Assembly: GCA_029257065.1 (NCBI GenBank)
Contig: JARIDA010000009.1
Location: forward strand, 1-47,556
DNA length: 47,556 nt
Origin: Tissierellaceae bacterium
GTDB lineage: Bacteria > Bacillota > Clostridia > Tissierellales > Tissierellaceae
Direction: 5' to 3'
The position numbers were made by a program, and so were the translations under genes. Shown one piece after another: positions 7,463 to 15,747 of the stretch. The notes beneath the pieces were generated by a model. The model ran no database searches. It worked only from the letters and a program-made list of their open reading frames with translations, and was not told the DNA's origin. Position 1 is the first letter of the stretch, and each line of letters begins with the position of its first letter.

Positions 7463-8262
7463 AAGAGATAGATATAAAGAACTTGAAATACACATATCCA
7501 GATGGGACACTAGCAATAGATGACATGTCCATGAATATAAAGGGAGCAAAAAAAGTTGCAATTTTAGGTTCTAATGGTAGTGGTAAGTCCACATTACTTC
7601 AGCATTTAAATGGTTTAATTCTGCCTCAAGTGGGAAATATATCTATAAATGGAAGAATAATAAAAAAAGAAAATTTAGAAGAGATTAGAAAAACTGTAGG
7701 ATATGTTTTTGATAATCCAGATGATCAATTATTTTCTACTACAGTTTATGAAGATATTGCTTTTGGTCCTAGAAATTTACTTTATGATGAAAAAAAAGTT
7801 TCCAAAACACTGGATAGAGTAATGGACTTAGTCAATATAAGAGAGCTTAAGGATAAACAGCCTCATAATCTCAGTCTAGGCCAAAAGAGAAAAGTTGCCA
7901 TAGCTGGAGTATTAGCTATGGAGCCAGAAATAATGATATTAGATGAGCCTTTTTCTGGTTTAGACCCAATTTCATTGGATCAGTTTTTAGAAATTTTTAA
8001 TAGATTACATGAATTAGGTCACACATTAATAGTAACTACTCATGATGTGGATATAGCCTATGCATGGGCAGATGAGTTTATACTACTAAATGAGGGGAAA
8101 TTAATAGCTCATGGAGATATTACACTATTAGAAAATAGGGAAATAATATCTAAGGCAAATTTAAATCTTCCCACTATATATGAAATATTTGAGGAGTTTG
8201 ATTTAAAAATAAGATCTAAAAAACAGGCAAAAGAGTATATAAAAATGTTGATTAATAGATAG
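7459..8262 (+). CDS. cbiO: ECF transporter ATP-binding protein CbiO
   Basis: ATPase of the cobalt transporter, 267 residues. Walker A GSNGSGKST is at 36-44, the Q-loop region is FDNPDDQLF, the signature is LSLGQKRK, Walker B is IMILDEPFSGLD and the switch histidine is in TTHDVD. The FDNPDDQLF pattern is typical of ECF-type ATPases. With one ATPase gene, the complex would use a CbiO homodimer. I chose the ATG at 7459, which overlaps the cbiQ stop, over the upstream GTG at 7450. Confidence 0.93.
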   Translation: MKEIDIKNLKYTYPDGTLAIDDMSMNIKGAKKVAILGSNGSGKSTLLQHLNGLILPQVGNISINGRIIKKENLEEIRKTVGYVFDNPDDQLFSTTVYEDIAFGPRNLLYDEKKVSKTLDRVMDLVNIRELKDKQPHNLSLGQKRKVAIAGVLAMEPEIMILDEPFSGLDPISLDQFLEIFNRLHELGHTLIVTTHDVDIAYAWADEFILLNEGKLIAHGDITLLENREIISKANLNLPTIYEIFEEFDLKIRSKKQAKEYIKMLINR

Positions 8263-8271
8263 GGTGATTTT

Positions 8272-8670
8272 GTGAAAAAATTAAAAAGTTTTAAAGTATT
8301 ATTAATGATAATGATATTAGTTATAGGAGTAAATACAGGAACTTATGCACATAAAATGATTATAAACCCAATAGAAGAGGGGAAAATTAGAGTTGAATAT
8401 GATGGTGGGAATCCAGCAACTAGATCTAAAATAAGTGTTTATAACTCAGAAGATGAGTTAGTTGATGAAGGAGATGTGGATGAAGACGGAGTTTTCCAAT
8501 ATGATCAAAAAGAAACAGCTTATTTAGTAGCTGATGATGGAATGGGTCATAAGGATACTTGGGAAGCAGGTTCAAATGTGGAATCTTCAGATGGATCAAA
8601 ATTGCCTAAAATAGCAGCAGTTGTAGTGGTTTTAGGAGCAGTTGCTTTATTTTTTAGCAAAAAAAAGTAA
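8272..8670 (+). CDS. NikL/CbiL-like membrane-anchored accessory protein of the cobalt transporter
   Basis: A 132-residue exported protein. It has a signal peptide with likely cleavage after TYA (about residue 26), so the mature chain starts with His; a small beta-sandwich, carboxypeptidase-regulatory-like domain (DGGNPATRSKISVYNSEDEL... DEDGVFQYD) follows; and one C-terminal membrane anchor (about 112-128) ends in a basic tail. This is the layout of the NikL-type extra component of NikMLQO transporters, which replaces NikN/CbiN in some systems. The GTG start has AGGGTG upstream. It is the last gene of the operon, before a terminator. Confidence 0.78.
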   Translation: MKKLKSFKVLLMIMILVIGVNTGTYAHKMIINPIEEGKIRVEYDGGNPATRSKISVYNSEDELVDEGDVDEDGVFQYDQKETAYLVADDGMGHKDTWEAGSNVESSDGSKLPKIAAVVVVLGAVALFFSKKK

Positions 8671-8701
8671 ATATATAATTACAAATAATATTTAAATTTT
8701 C

Positions 8702-8728
8702 AAAAGCACTTATTTAAGTGCTTTTTTT
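8702..8728 (+). terminator. Intrinsic terminator of the cobalt-transport operon
   Basis: AAAAGCACTT (8702-8711), loop ATTT, AAGTGCTTTT (8716-8725), then T residues: a perfect 10-bp stem. Confidence 0.9.
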
Positions 8729-8738
8729 ATATTTATTT

Positions 8739-8766
8739 TTGGAAAAAACTAGAGAAGTGATATAAT
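8739..8766 (+). promoter_or_regulatory. Predicted sigma-A promoter for the VanZ-RDD-GNAT gene
   Basis: TTGGAA at 8739-8744, a 16-base spacer and a consensus TATAAT at 8761-8766. It lies just after the previous terminator and about 40 bases before the GTG start. Confidence 0.65.
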
Positions 8767-8808
8767 ATATAGAATGTTAGTGAAAAATAGTAAAAAAGGA
8801 GGAGAAAT

Positions 8809-10458
8809 GTGAGTACTTATTTTATACCAATAAAAACCGCAGTTATATTTTTTCCTTTTTTAGCATTGATTTTGACAATTCCATTTTTAATATTTCAATA
8901 TAGAAAATATGGATATATTAATAAAATAAGATTGGTAGTGGTTTTCTCTTTTTTATTTTATTTGATATCCGCCTATTATATGGTAATATTACCTTTACCG
9001 AAAACAAGAGATGTTAAAAGTGTTCAAAGAGATGATATAGAATATACAAATCTGAAACCATTTAAATTTGTAGAAGATATAAAAAGAAATACGACGGCAG
9101 AAATAGAGGATCCAACTAGTTATAAGTATTTATTTACTGAAAGAGAATTTTTACAAGCCATATTTAATGTGCTATTAACTCTACCACTTGGGATATATCT
9201 TAGATATTATTTTGGAAGAGGGTTAATCGCAACAATTTTAATAAGTTTTACAGCCTCCATTTTCTTTGAATTAACTCAATTCAGTGGTCTATATGGAATA
9301 TATAATGCACCTTATAGGGTTTTGGATATAGATGATTTAATTTTAAATACATTGGGAGGCACTATAGGATTTATATCAGCTCCAATTTTTACCTTCTTCT
9401 TACCAAAAGCTGATGAATTAGATGAAAATGTGGAGTTAGAAACGATGAGGGTTGGATTTCCAAGAAGATTACTGGCATTTACAATAGATATGCTAATAAT
9501 GAGTTTTATTCCCTACTATAAATTGGATTTTAGAGTGAAATACGTATCTTTTTTTGTATATTTTATCCTAATAGCTTATATTACAAATGGCAGAACCGTA
9601 GGTCATTGGATTACTAATACAAAAATTCAGGGAAAAGGGGACAGAATTGGTTTTTTTGAAATATTTTTAAGAAATGGAATATTATTCTTTGGAATAATTG
9701 GGCTAAATAGATTGCTTGGAAATTTAATAATTTTAGATCAACAATTAGACCTATACTCTATGGCTCTATTTATAGCATTATTTCAAGTGGCATATATTAT
9801 ATATTTAATAGGAGACCTTATATATGCATTATTTCAAAAGGATAGATTCTTTTATGAAAGGCTTAGTAATACTAGAATAGGGATTTATGAGGAAAAAATA
9901 GGAAAAGAAGATAGAGATGGAGAAAAATATATGGAAAAGAGAGATAATATGAAATTTAGAAAATCTGAATATGAAGATATTGATAATATATTAGAAATAA
10001 TTGAAGAGGGAAAAGTATCTTTGAAAAAAGCTCAAGTTCCACAGTGGATTGATGGATACCCGAATAGAGAAACAATTATGGAGGATATTGATAAAGGATA
10101 TTCATATGTTCTCACTAATAATGATGAAATAGTAGGAACTGCAGCTCTTATATATGGGGTGGAAGAGACTTATAAGGAAATTTTCCAAGGAGAATGGTTG
10201 TCTGAATTAGAAGAATATGCTATTCTGCATAGAGTTGCCATAAAAGAGAGTGAAAAAGGTAAATCTTTGGCAGTTAGAATAATGGAATTTGTCCAAGAGG
10301 ATGCTAAAGGCAAAGGGATGGCAAGTATTAGAATTGACACCCATAGAAAAAATAAATCTATGAAAAAAATGATTGAGAAGTCAGGATTTGAATATTGTGG
10401 GATAATATATTTGGAAGATGGATCAGAGAGAATAGCTTTTGAAAAGCTTATAAAATAA
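8809..10458 (+). CDS. VanZ-like / RDD membrane protein fused to a GNAT acetyltransferase
   Basis: A 549-residue three-part protein. Residues 1-200 form a VanZ-like membrane domain (four to five segments, with FFELTQ and DIDDLILNTLGGTIGF typical of VanZ). Residues about 212-365 resemble an RDD domain (FPRRLLAFTIDMLI, TNGRTVGHWITNTKIQ). After a charged linker, residues about 380-549 form a GNAT N-acetyltransferase domain (HRVAIKESEKGKSLAVRIM as the CoA-binding region, then a KKMIEKSGFEYCG ending). VanZ-RDD fusions are known in Firmicutes; the acetyltransferase makes this one unusual. The GTG start follows GGAGGAG. An in-frame ATG at 9931 with GGAG 8 bases upstream could make the GNAT domain alone. 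Substrates are unknown. Confidence 0.82.
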   Translation: MSTYFIPIKTAVIFFPFLALILTIPFLIFQYRKYGYINKIRLVVVFSFLFYLISAYYMVILPLPKTRDVKSVQRDDIEYTNLKPFKFVEDIKRNTTAEIEDPTSYKYLFTEREFLQAIFNVLLTLPLGIYLRYYFGRGLIATILISFTASIFFELTQFSGLYGIYNAPYRVLDIDDLILNTLGGTIGFISAPIFTFFLPKADELDENVELETMRVGFPRRLLAFTIDMLIMSFIPYYKLDFRVKYVSFFVYFILIAYITNGRTVGHWITNTKIQGKGDRIGFFEIFLRNGILFFGIIGLNRLLGNLIILDQQLDLYSMALFIALFQVAYIIYLIGDLIYALFQKDRFFYERLSNTRIGIYEEKIGKEDRDGEKYMEKRDNMKFRKSEYEDIDNILEIIEEGKVSLKKAQVPQWIDGYPNRETIMEDIDKGYSYVLTNNDEIVGTAALIYGVEETYKEIFQGEWLSELEEYAILHRVAIKESEKGKSLAVRIMEFVQEDAKGKGMASIRIDTHRKNKSMKKMIEKSGFEYCGIIYLEDGSERIAFEKLIK

Positions 10459-10485
10459 ATATTTATAAGAAAAGAGAGGAAAAGA

Positions 10486-11151
10486 ATGGATAAAAAATTT
10501 GATAAAAAGTTGCTTATAAGAACAAGAGGAATAAGAGAATGGAGAGGTGATACACCTTATAATAGATGTGAATCAACTCCCTATGCAGCTTTAGAAAGAT
10601 TATTTGAAAGATATAGAATAGAAGAAGATGACAAATTAGTAGACTTTGGTGCAGGACGGGGAAGGGTTGCTTTTTATGTTCACAATAAATTTAACATACC
10701 TATAACAGGTGTGGAGCTTAATGAGACCACTCTGGATGAGGCACTGGACAATAAACAAAGATACAGAACTCATGCACATGACTTAGAGTCACCTATAAGA
10801 TTTGAATATGGATACGCAGAGAATTATGATATAGATAAAGATGATAATAAATTTTATTTTTTTAATCCATTTCAAGCTCAAATATTTAAGGAAGTAGTGG
10901 ATAATATTGTGAAATCTGCAAAAGAAGATCGTAAGGAAGTGGATATTATTCTATATTATCCTATGGCAGAATATAAAAAGTATTTAAGAGAAAAAACGAA
11001 TTTTAAATTAATAGACAAAGTTTTATTAGAAGGTGTAAATGATAAGAAGGAAAAGTTTTTAATATATAGACTTGACCCAAATGAGACAGAAGAAAAAAAC
11101 ATTAAAAAACCAGAAGCCAAATTGGTTTTCAAGGGTAAGCGTAGAAATTAG
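10486..11151 (+). CDS. Class I SAM-dependent methyltransferase
   Basis: A 221-residue cytoplasmic protein. Motif I, LVDFGAGRGRVAFYV near residue 46, binds S-adenosylmethionine; the acidic residue after the second strand is the E in ITGVELNE. FYFFNPFQ near 122 occupies the position of motif IV. The substrate class (small molecule, protein or RNA) is not evident. It lies 27 bases after the VanZ-RDD-GNAT gene with GAGAGG upstream, and 39 bases before the next gene with no terminator between, so the three may form an operon. Confidence 0.85.
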   Translation: MDKKFDKKLLIRTRGIREWRGDTPYNRCESTPYAALERLFERYRIEEDDKLVDFGAGRGRVAFYVHNKFNIPITGVELNETTLDEALDNKQRYRTHAHDLESPIRFEYGYAENYDIDKDDNKFYFFNPFQAQIFKEVVDNIVKSAKEDRKEVDIILYYPMAEYKKYLREKTNFKLIDKVLLEGVNDKKEKFLIYRLDPNETEEKNIKKPEAKLVFKGKRRN

Positions 11152-11190
11152 GATGTAGATTAATAGCTATATTATTTGAGGAGGATTAAG

Positions 11191-12837
11191 ATGAGAAAAA
11201 GAATATTATTATTAATTTTAGTAGGAATATTGACTTTCAATGGAAACACATCATTAGCTAGTTCTACAGAAAATAATAATTTAATCGAGGAAATAAAAGA
11301 TATAAAAGTAGAAGATGAAGAGATAAAAGTTAGAAATAAAAATAAAATAGATATTATTATTCCTAAAATAAGGGGATTTAAAGATAGTTTATATGAAGAA
11401 TCCTTGAACAATACTATTAAGGGAGAAGTAGAAGATGATATTGAGGAATTTAAAAGAGAAATAGAATTGAGAAGATTAGGTGAGAATTCAGAATTAGAAA
11501 TAGAATATGAAATCAAATCTATGGGAGATATATTATCAATTGAAATAAGAAAATATGAAAAGTTTGAAGATAGAGCAAATGGGATGGAAGAGTCCAGATT
11601 TTATAATATTAGTAATTTAGAAAATAAAACAATTGAATTTGATGATTTATTTAAAGAAGATTCTAATTATAAAACTCTATTGGAGAAGATTATAAATTCG
11701 AAAACAGATAAATCTATAAAATTAAAAAATAATCAAGAATTTTATATAGAAGAAAATGGAGATTTAATCTTAATATTTAGAGATTGGGATAATAATTCTA
11801 AGGATATTCAGGAAATTAGAATTGAACTGGATCAAATAAGAGATTTAATGGTGGATAATGCTATTAATGAGGTGGAAATATTTGATAAAGAAATTAAATT
11901 AGATACAAGACAGGATGTGTTCATTATAATTCCACAGATAAGTGGCCTATCCAGTAAAGTCTATGAGTCAAAATTAAATAGAGAAATTGAATCCATAGCA
12001 ATAGAGGATATAGAAAAGTTTGAAAATATATTAGAAAGCAATAGCACTACTGGAAGTTCGGAATTAAAGATAAATTATGATATAAAATATGATGGGAAAA
12101 TAAAGTCTTTAATAGTTTCTACTTATAGATTTATATCAGGTGAAGCCAATGGGATCACTAGAAAAGACTATTATAATATAGATACTAGAGTAAATAAAAC
12201 TTTAGAGCTTAAAGACTTGTTTAAATCAGATACTAACTATAAAAATGTGATAAATAAAGAGATAAATTCACAGATAAATCAGGATAAGGAAAAATATTTC
12301 CAAGATGGAAAAGGATTTAAATCTATAGAGGAGAATCAAGGATTTTATTTTGATACAATAGGCAATATAATGATAGAATTTCCTATTGGAGAAATAGGTC
12401 CGAGAAGCTCAGGAACTCCAGTATTTAAAATTTCCAATTATATATTAAAAGATATATTAAAGAGAGATATAGCTAGTAAGGGAGTATATGAATTAGGTAA
12501 GATAAAAGTCAATGATCAAGAGACTAAATTAAATAGTGAAATGTATTTTTCAGATAATGGAAATTTAATGATGCCTCTATCAGAGGCAGTGAAAGAGCTA
12601 GGATATAAGGTGGATTGGAATGGTGAAACTAGGATAGTAACACTTACAAAGGGAAATTCAACTACCAAGGTTTCATTAATGAAAAATATTTATAACCATA
12701 ACAAGGCTACAATAATATTAGATGAGGAAGCCAGATCTGTGGAAGGAACAACCTATGTTCCAGGTAAGTTTTTTGAAGATGTGTTGGAATTAGAAGTTTT
12801 AGTTGAAAAAACAGGAACTTTAAATATAAAAGGATAA
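11191..12837 (+). CDS. Secreted protein with duplicated DUF4163/DUF3298-type domains and a copper-amine-oxidase-N-like C-terminus
   Basis: A 548-residue exported protein. The signal peptide covers about 1-25. Two homologous halves follow (about 40-230 and 240-435), each with an IIIP-[QK]I-x-G start, an acidic helix, a YNI element and a D-LF-[KE]-D/SD-NYK segment; this is the RsiV/PdaC-type DUF4163-DUF3298 arrangement, present twice. The last 100 residues resemble the copper amine oxidase N-terminal (stalk-like) domain: MPLSEAVKELGYKVDWN, then TYVPGKFFED. It is probably a cell-surface protein, with no catalytic site seen. I chose the ATG at 11191 for its GAGGAGGAT site; the TTG at 11176 overlaps that region. 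Confidence 0.8.
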   Translation: MRKRILLLILVGILTFNGNTSLASSTENNNLIEEIKDIKVEDEEIKVRNKNKIDIIIPKIRGFKDSLYEESLNNTIKGEVEDDIEEFKREIELRRLGENSELEIEYEIKSMGDILSIEIRKYEKFEDRANGMEESRFYNISNLENKTIEFDDLFKEDSNYKTLLEKIINSKTDKSIKLKNNQEFYIEENGDLILIFRDWDNNSKDIQEIRIELDQIRDLMVDNAINEVEIFDKEIKLDTRQDVFIIIPQISGLSSKVYESKLNREIESIAIEDIEKFENILESNSTTGSSELKINYDIKYDGKIKSLIVSTYRFISGEANGITRKDYYNIDTRVNKTLELKDLFKSDTNYKNVINKEINSQINQDKEKYFQDGKGFKSIEENQGFYFDTIGNIMIEFPIGEIGPRSSGTPVFKISNYILKDILKRDIASKGVYELGKIKVNDQETKLNSEMYFSDNGNLMMPLSEAVKELGYKVDWNGETRIVTLTKGNSTTKVSLMKNIYNHNKATIILDEEARSVEGTTYVPGKFFEDVLELEVLVEKTGTLNIKG

Positions 12838-12849
12838 TTTCAATATTTT

Positions 12850-12895
12850 AAAGGATATAAAATAGTGGATGATGATTCTATTTTATATCCTTTTT
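12850..12895 (+). terminator. Intrinsic terminator after the secreted multidomain protein gene
   Basis: AAGGATATAAAATAG (12851-12865) pairs perfectly with CTATTTTATATCCTT (12878-12892), followed by T residues. Confidence 0.88.
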
Positions 12896-12960
12896 ATTAT
12901 TGGAATAGAAAAAGGGTATATGTAAAATAGATTGAAAAATTAATCAAAAGGAGGTAGTTT

Positions 12961-13653
12961 ATGTTTACAATGGATGTGTCTTTGCCCTTGGCATTTGGAG
13001 CAGGCTTAGTATCATTTTTTACACCCTGTATACTACCTATGGTTCCAGCATATATAATGTATATAACTGGTTCAACTATGGAGGCAGATGTTAATAATAG
13101 AAGAATGTTAGCTCTATTGAGAACATTGGGTTTTGTAATTGGTTTTACAATTATATTTATGATAATGGGAACTTCAGCCAGTTTTATTGGTAGATTATTT
13201 ATAAAAAATAAGGATATAATAGGAAAAATAAGTGGGATTGTAATGGTGCTTTTAGGACTTAATCTAATGGGTGTCTTCAAATTAGGTGGATTAAATAAGG
13301 AGAAAAGATTTAAATTACCTAAAAACACTAGTTGGTTTAGCTCCTTATTAATAGGAATGGCTTTTGCAGCTGGTTGGACTCCTTGTTTTGGTCCAGTATT
13401 AGGGGCTATTTTGGTCTATGCTGGAAAATCCTCTACTTTAGGAGATGGAGTTTTATTATTGTTGGTTTATTCCATTGGTATGGGAATTCCATTTATATTA
13501 ACATCACTATTTATTAATGAATTTAATTCATTTTTAGTGAAAAATGAGAAGTTTTTTAAATATATTCCTAAAATCTCAGGATTATTAATATTAATTTTTG
13601 GAATATTAGTATATTTTGATAAAGTTATAAATATAAGTAGATTGTTAATTTAA
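12961..13653 (+). CDS. ccdA: Cytochrome c biogenesis / thiol-transport protein CcdA
   Basis: A 230-residue polytopic membrane protein of the CcdA/DsbD-beta family, which carries reducing equivalents from cytoplasmic thioredoxin across the membrane. About six membrane segments are seen. The two redox cysteines are C23 in FFTPCILPMVPAY and C142 in GWTPCFGP, both in the classic Pro-Cys setting. AAAGGAGGT precedes the ATG. The adjacent thioredoxin-like gene is the natural electron acceptor. With no cytochrome c genes in view, the likely job is general extracytoplasmic thiol reduction. Confidence 0.94.
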   Translation: MFTMDVSLPLAFGAGLVSFFTPCILPMVPAYIMYITGSTMEADVNNRRMLALLRTLGFVIGFTIIFMIMGTSASFIGRLFIKNKDIIGKISGIVMVLLGLNLMGVFKLGGLNKEKRFKLPKNTSWFSSLLIGMAFAAGWTPCFGPVLGAILVYAGKSSTLGDGVLLLLVYSIGMGIPFILTSLFINEFNSFLVKNEKFFKYIPKISGLLILIFGILVYFDKVINISRLLI

Positions 13654-13664
13654 GGAGGATATAT

Positions 13665-14246
13665 ATGAATAGAAAGACCAAATTTTTATTGGCAGGTATA
13701 ATTATAGCTTTCATAGCTTTTTTTATAATATTAGAAAAAGATGAAAGTGAGGTTAAAACAGTAAATAATGAAATAGAAGATAATGTGGAACAAGTAGAAA
13801 AAGATGTGGATAAAGAAGAAGTTCAGGCAGAATCTGTAGATATGGGGGCACCAGGATTTACATTGGAAAACTTAGATGGAGAACAGGTATCACTATCTGA
13901 TTATAAGGGAAAAATAGTATTTTTAAATTTCTGGGCTACTTGGTGTGGTTATTGTGATGAAGAGATGCCATATTTTCAAAATATGATGGATAACAATGAA
14001 GATCTAGTAGTTTTAGCTGTAAATGTTCAAGAGAGTAAAGACATAGTAAGTAAATATATTGAAGAGGGTGGATATTCTTTTCCTGTATTATTAGATTTAG
14101 AAGGAGAAGTTGGAGGAGAATATTTAGTAGGAGTACTTCCCACCACATATTTAATAGATAAAGAGGGAAATTTATTGGATCGAATGGCTGGAATGATGAC
14201 TGAAGATCAAATGGAAGAAGTTTTAAATATAATAAGAGAATTATAA
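13665..14246 (+). CDS. Membrane-anchored TlpA/ResA-like thioredoxin
   Basis: A 193-residue protein with an N-terminal membrane anchor (about 7-23), an acidic linker (25-60) and a thioredoxin fold whose active site is WCGYC (C94, C97) within LNFWATWCGYCDEEMP. The cis-Pro loop is in GVLPTTYLID. It should act outside the membrane as a thiol-disulfide reductase, recharged by CcdA. It starts 11 bases after ccdA with AAGGAGG; the two form a minimal operon. The terminal hairpin is shared with the leader of the next gene. Confidence 0.92.
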   Translation: MNRKTKFLLAGIIIAFIAFFIILEKDESEVKTVNNEIEDNVEQVEKDVDKEEVQAESVDMGAPGFTLENLDGEQVSLSDYKGKIVFLNFWATWCGYCDEEMPYFQNMMDNNEDLVVLAVNVQESKDIVSKYIEEGGYSFPVLLDLEGEVGGEYLVGVLPTTYLIDKEGNLLDRMAGMMTEDQMEEVLNIIREL

Positions 14247-14252
14247 TATAAA

Positions 14253-14281
14253 TTGATATTATAAGAATAATATTATATACT
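14253..14281 (+). promoter_or_regulatory. Predicted sigma-A promoter upstream of the MATE gene leader hairpin
   Basis: TTGATA at 14253-14258, exactly 17 bases, then TATACT at 14276-14281. The implied start near 14288 lies before the hairpin at 14301-14328. Confidence 0.6.
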
Positions 14282-14300
14282 AGATATTGATTATACTATA

Positions 14301-14336
14301 GCAGATGGGCGGCTTATCACCCATTTGCTTTTTTTT
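14301..14336 (+). terminator. Terminator hairpin after the ccdA-tlpA pair and within the MATE gene leader
   Basis: GCAGATGGG (14301-14309) pairs with CCCATTTGC (14320-14328), one G-T pair, followed by a run of eight T residues. It ends about six bases before the MATE ribosome binding site, leaving no room for a promoter after it. Confidence 0.85.
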
Positions 14337-14354
14337 GTGTTAAAGGAGGACATG

Positions 14355-15722
14355 GTGAGTAAAGAAAAGAACAAAATAAGTAATGAAATATTTTTTAGAA
14401 CGATTATAACATTGATTATTCCAATAACATTACAGAATTTAATTAGTTCATCATTAAATATGATTGATAATCTTATGATAGGTGAATTGGGAGAAGCTGC
14501 CATAGCAGGAACAGGACTAGTAAATCAATATTTTTTCATATTTACATTGACTCTGGCTGGAATAAATGCAGGAGCAAGTATATTTATATCTCAATTTTGG
14601 GGTCGTAGAGACGAAGAAAATATAGGTAAGATGTTAGGGCTGGATATTGTAATAAGTCTTATAGTAGGAATATTATTTTCTCTGTTGGCTTTATTTTATC
14701 CAGAAAAGGTAATGAGAATTTTTGTAAAAGATATAGAAGTAATCCGGATAGGTGCACAGTATTTAAAAATAATATCAGTGACCTTTATTATGACAGCAAT
14801 TACCCAGGCTTATTCCACTGTATTAAGATGTACTGGCATAGCAGGAGCTCCCATGTATGGAAGTTTAATTGGGGTTTTAGTTAATGCCTTTTTAAATTGG
14901 GTTTTAATTTTTGGTAATTTGGGCATGCCTGCACTAGGAGTTCAAGGTGCTGCAATAGCAACTGGAATAGCTAGATTTGTAGAAATGATATTTGTTCTAG
15001 TAAATGCATATACAGTAACAGACATTTTACCTAGGAAAATAACCCATATGCTAAATTTTGATTTTAATTATATAAAAGTATATTTTAGAACTTCAATAGC
15101 AGTTATTTTAAATGAAATTGCTTGGTCTGTTGGAATAGCAGTATTTTCTATAATATATGCCCAAATAGGTATAAAAGAAGTGGCCAGTATGCAAATAGCT
15201 ACTACAATAAACAATATGTTTATGGTTTTATCCATGGGAATAGCATCTTCAGCAGCCATAATAATTGGAAATAAAATTGGAGCAAATGAAGAAAACTTAG
15301 CTATGGATTATTCTAAGCGACTGACTATTTTGGCACCAATAGTAGGGTTGATTTCAGGAATAGGATTGTGGATAGCAGCTCCATATATAGTAGGATTATT
15401 TAATATAGATGAAAATACAGTTATTATGACCACGAATATTTTGAAAATCATGGCAATAATAGCTCCCTTAAGATTCTATAATGTCCTAATGATTGTAGGA
15501 GTATTTAGAGGTGGAGGGGATACCCTATTTACAATGCTACTTCAATTAAGTACAGTGTGGTTTTTTGCAATTCCAGTAGGATATATTTCAGCCACAGTAT
15601 TTAATCTACAACTAGAGATTGTATTTTTAATAATGAGTATTGAAGAAATTATAAAACTTGGATTTGGAGTATATAGATTTAAATCTGGAAAATGGCTTAG
15701 AAATGTATTAGATGGCATATAA
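14355..15722 (+). CDS. MATE family efflux transporter
   Basis: A 455-residue, 12-segment membrane protein of the multidrug and toxin extrusion family; it exports cationic compounds or metabolites driven by Na+ or H+. The two homologous halves are visible: the first begins LIIPITLQNLISSSLNMIDN, the second with a comparable stretch near residue 240. GGAGG at 14345-14349 gives a 5-base spacer to GTG at 14355 and only 2 bases to ATG at 14352, so the GTG is preferred. The drug or metabolite is unknown. A terminator-like hairpin sits between the likely promoter and this start. Confidence 0.9.
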   Translation: MSKEKNKISNEIFFRTIITLIIPITLQNLISSSLNMIDNLMIGELGEAAIAGTGLVNQYFFIFTLTLAGINAGASIFISQFWGRRDEENIGKMLGLDIVISLIVGILFSLLALFYPEKVMRIFVKDIEVIRIGAQYLKIISVTFIMTAITQAYSTVLRCTGIAGAPMYGSLIGVLVNAFLNWVLIFGNLGMPALGVQGAAIATGIARFVEMIFVLVNAYTVTDILPRKITHMLNFDFNYIKVYFRTSIAVILNEIAWSVGIAVFSIIYAQIGIKEVASMQIATTINNMFMVLSMGIASSAAIIIGNKIGANEENLAMDYSKRLTILAPIVGLISGIGLWIAAPYIVGLFNIDENTVIMTTNILKIMAIIAPLRFYNVLMIVGVFRGGGDTLFTMLLQLSTVWFFAIPVGYISATVFNLQLEIVFLIMSIEEIIKLGFGVYRFKSGKWLRNVLDGI

Positions 15723-15747
15723 AAAGGCACTTGAGTGCCTTTTTTTA
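15721..15747. terminator. Bidirectional terminator between MATE and butyrate kinase genes
   Basis: AAAAAGGCACT and AGTGCCTTTTT arms (15721-15731, 15734-15744) with A- and T-runs. It serves both convergent genes and overlaps their stop regions. Confidence 0.88.

Noticed and set aside
9931-10458. Separate acetyltransferase gene
   Set aside because: The frame is continuous with the upstream VanZ-RDD part and there is no stop between them, so I call one fused gene and note the possible internal start.
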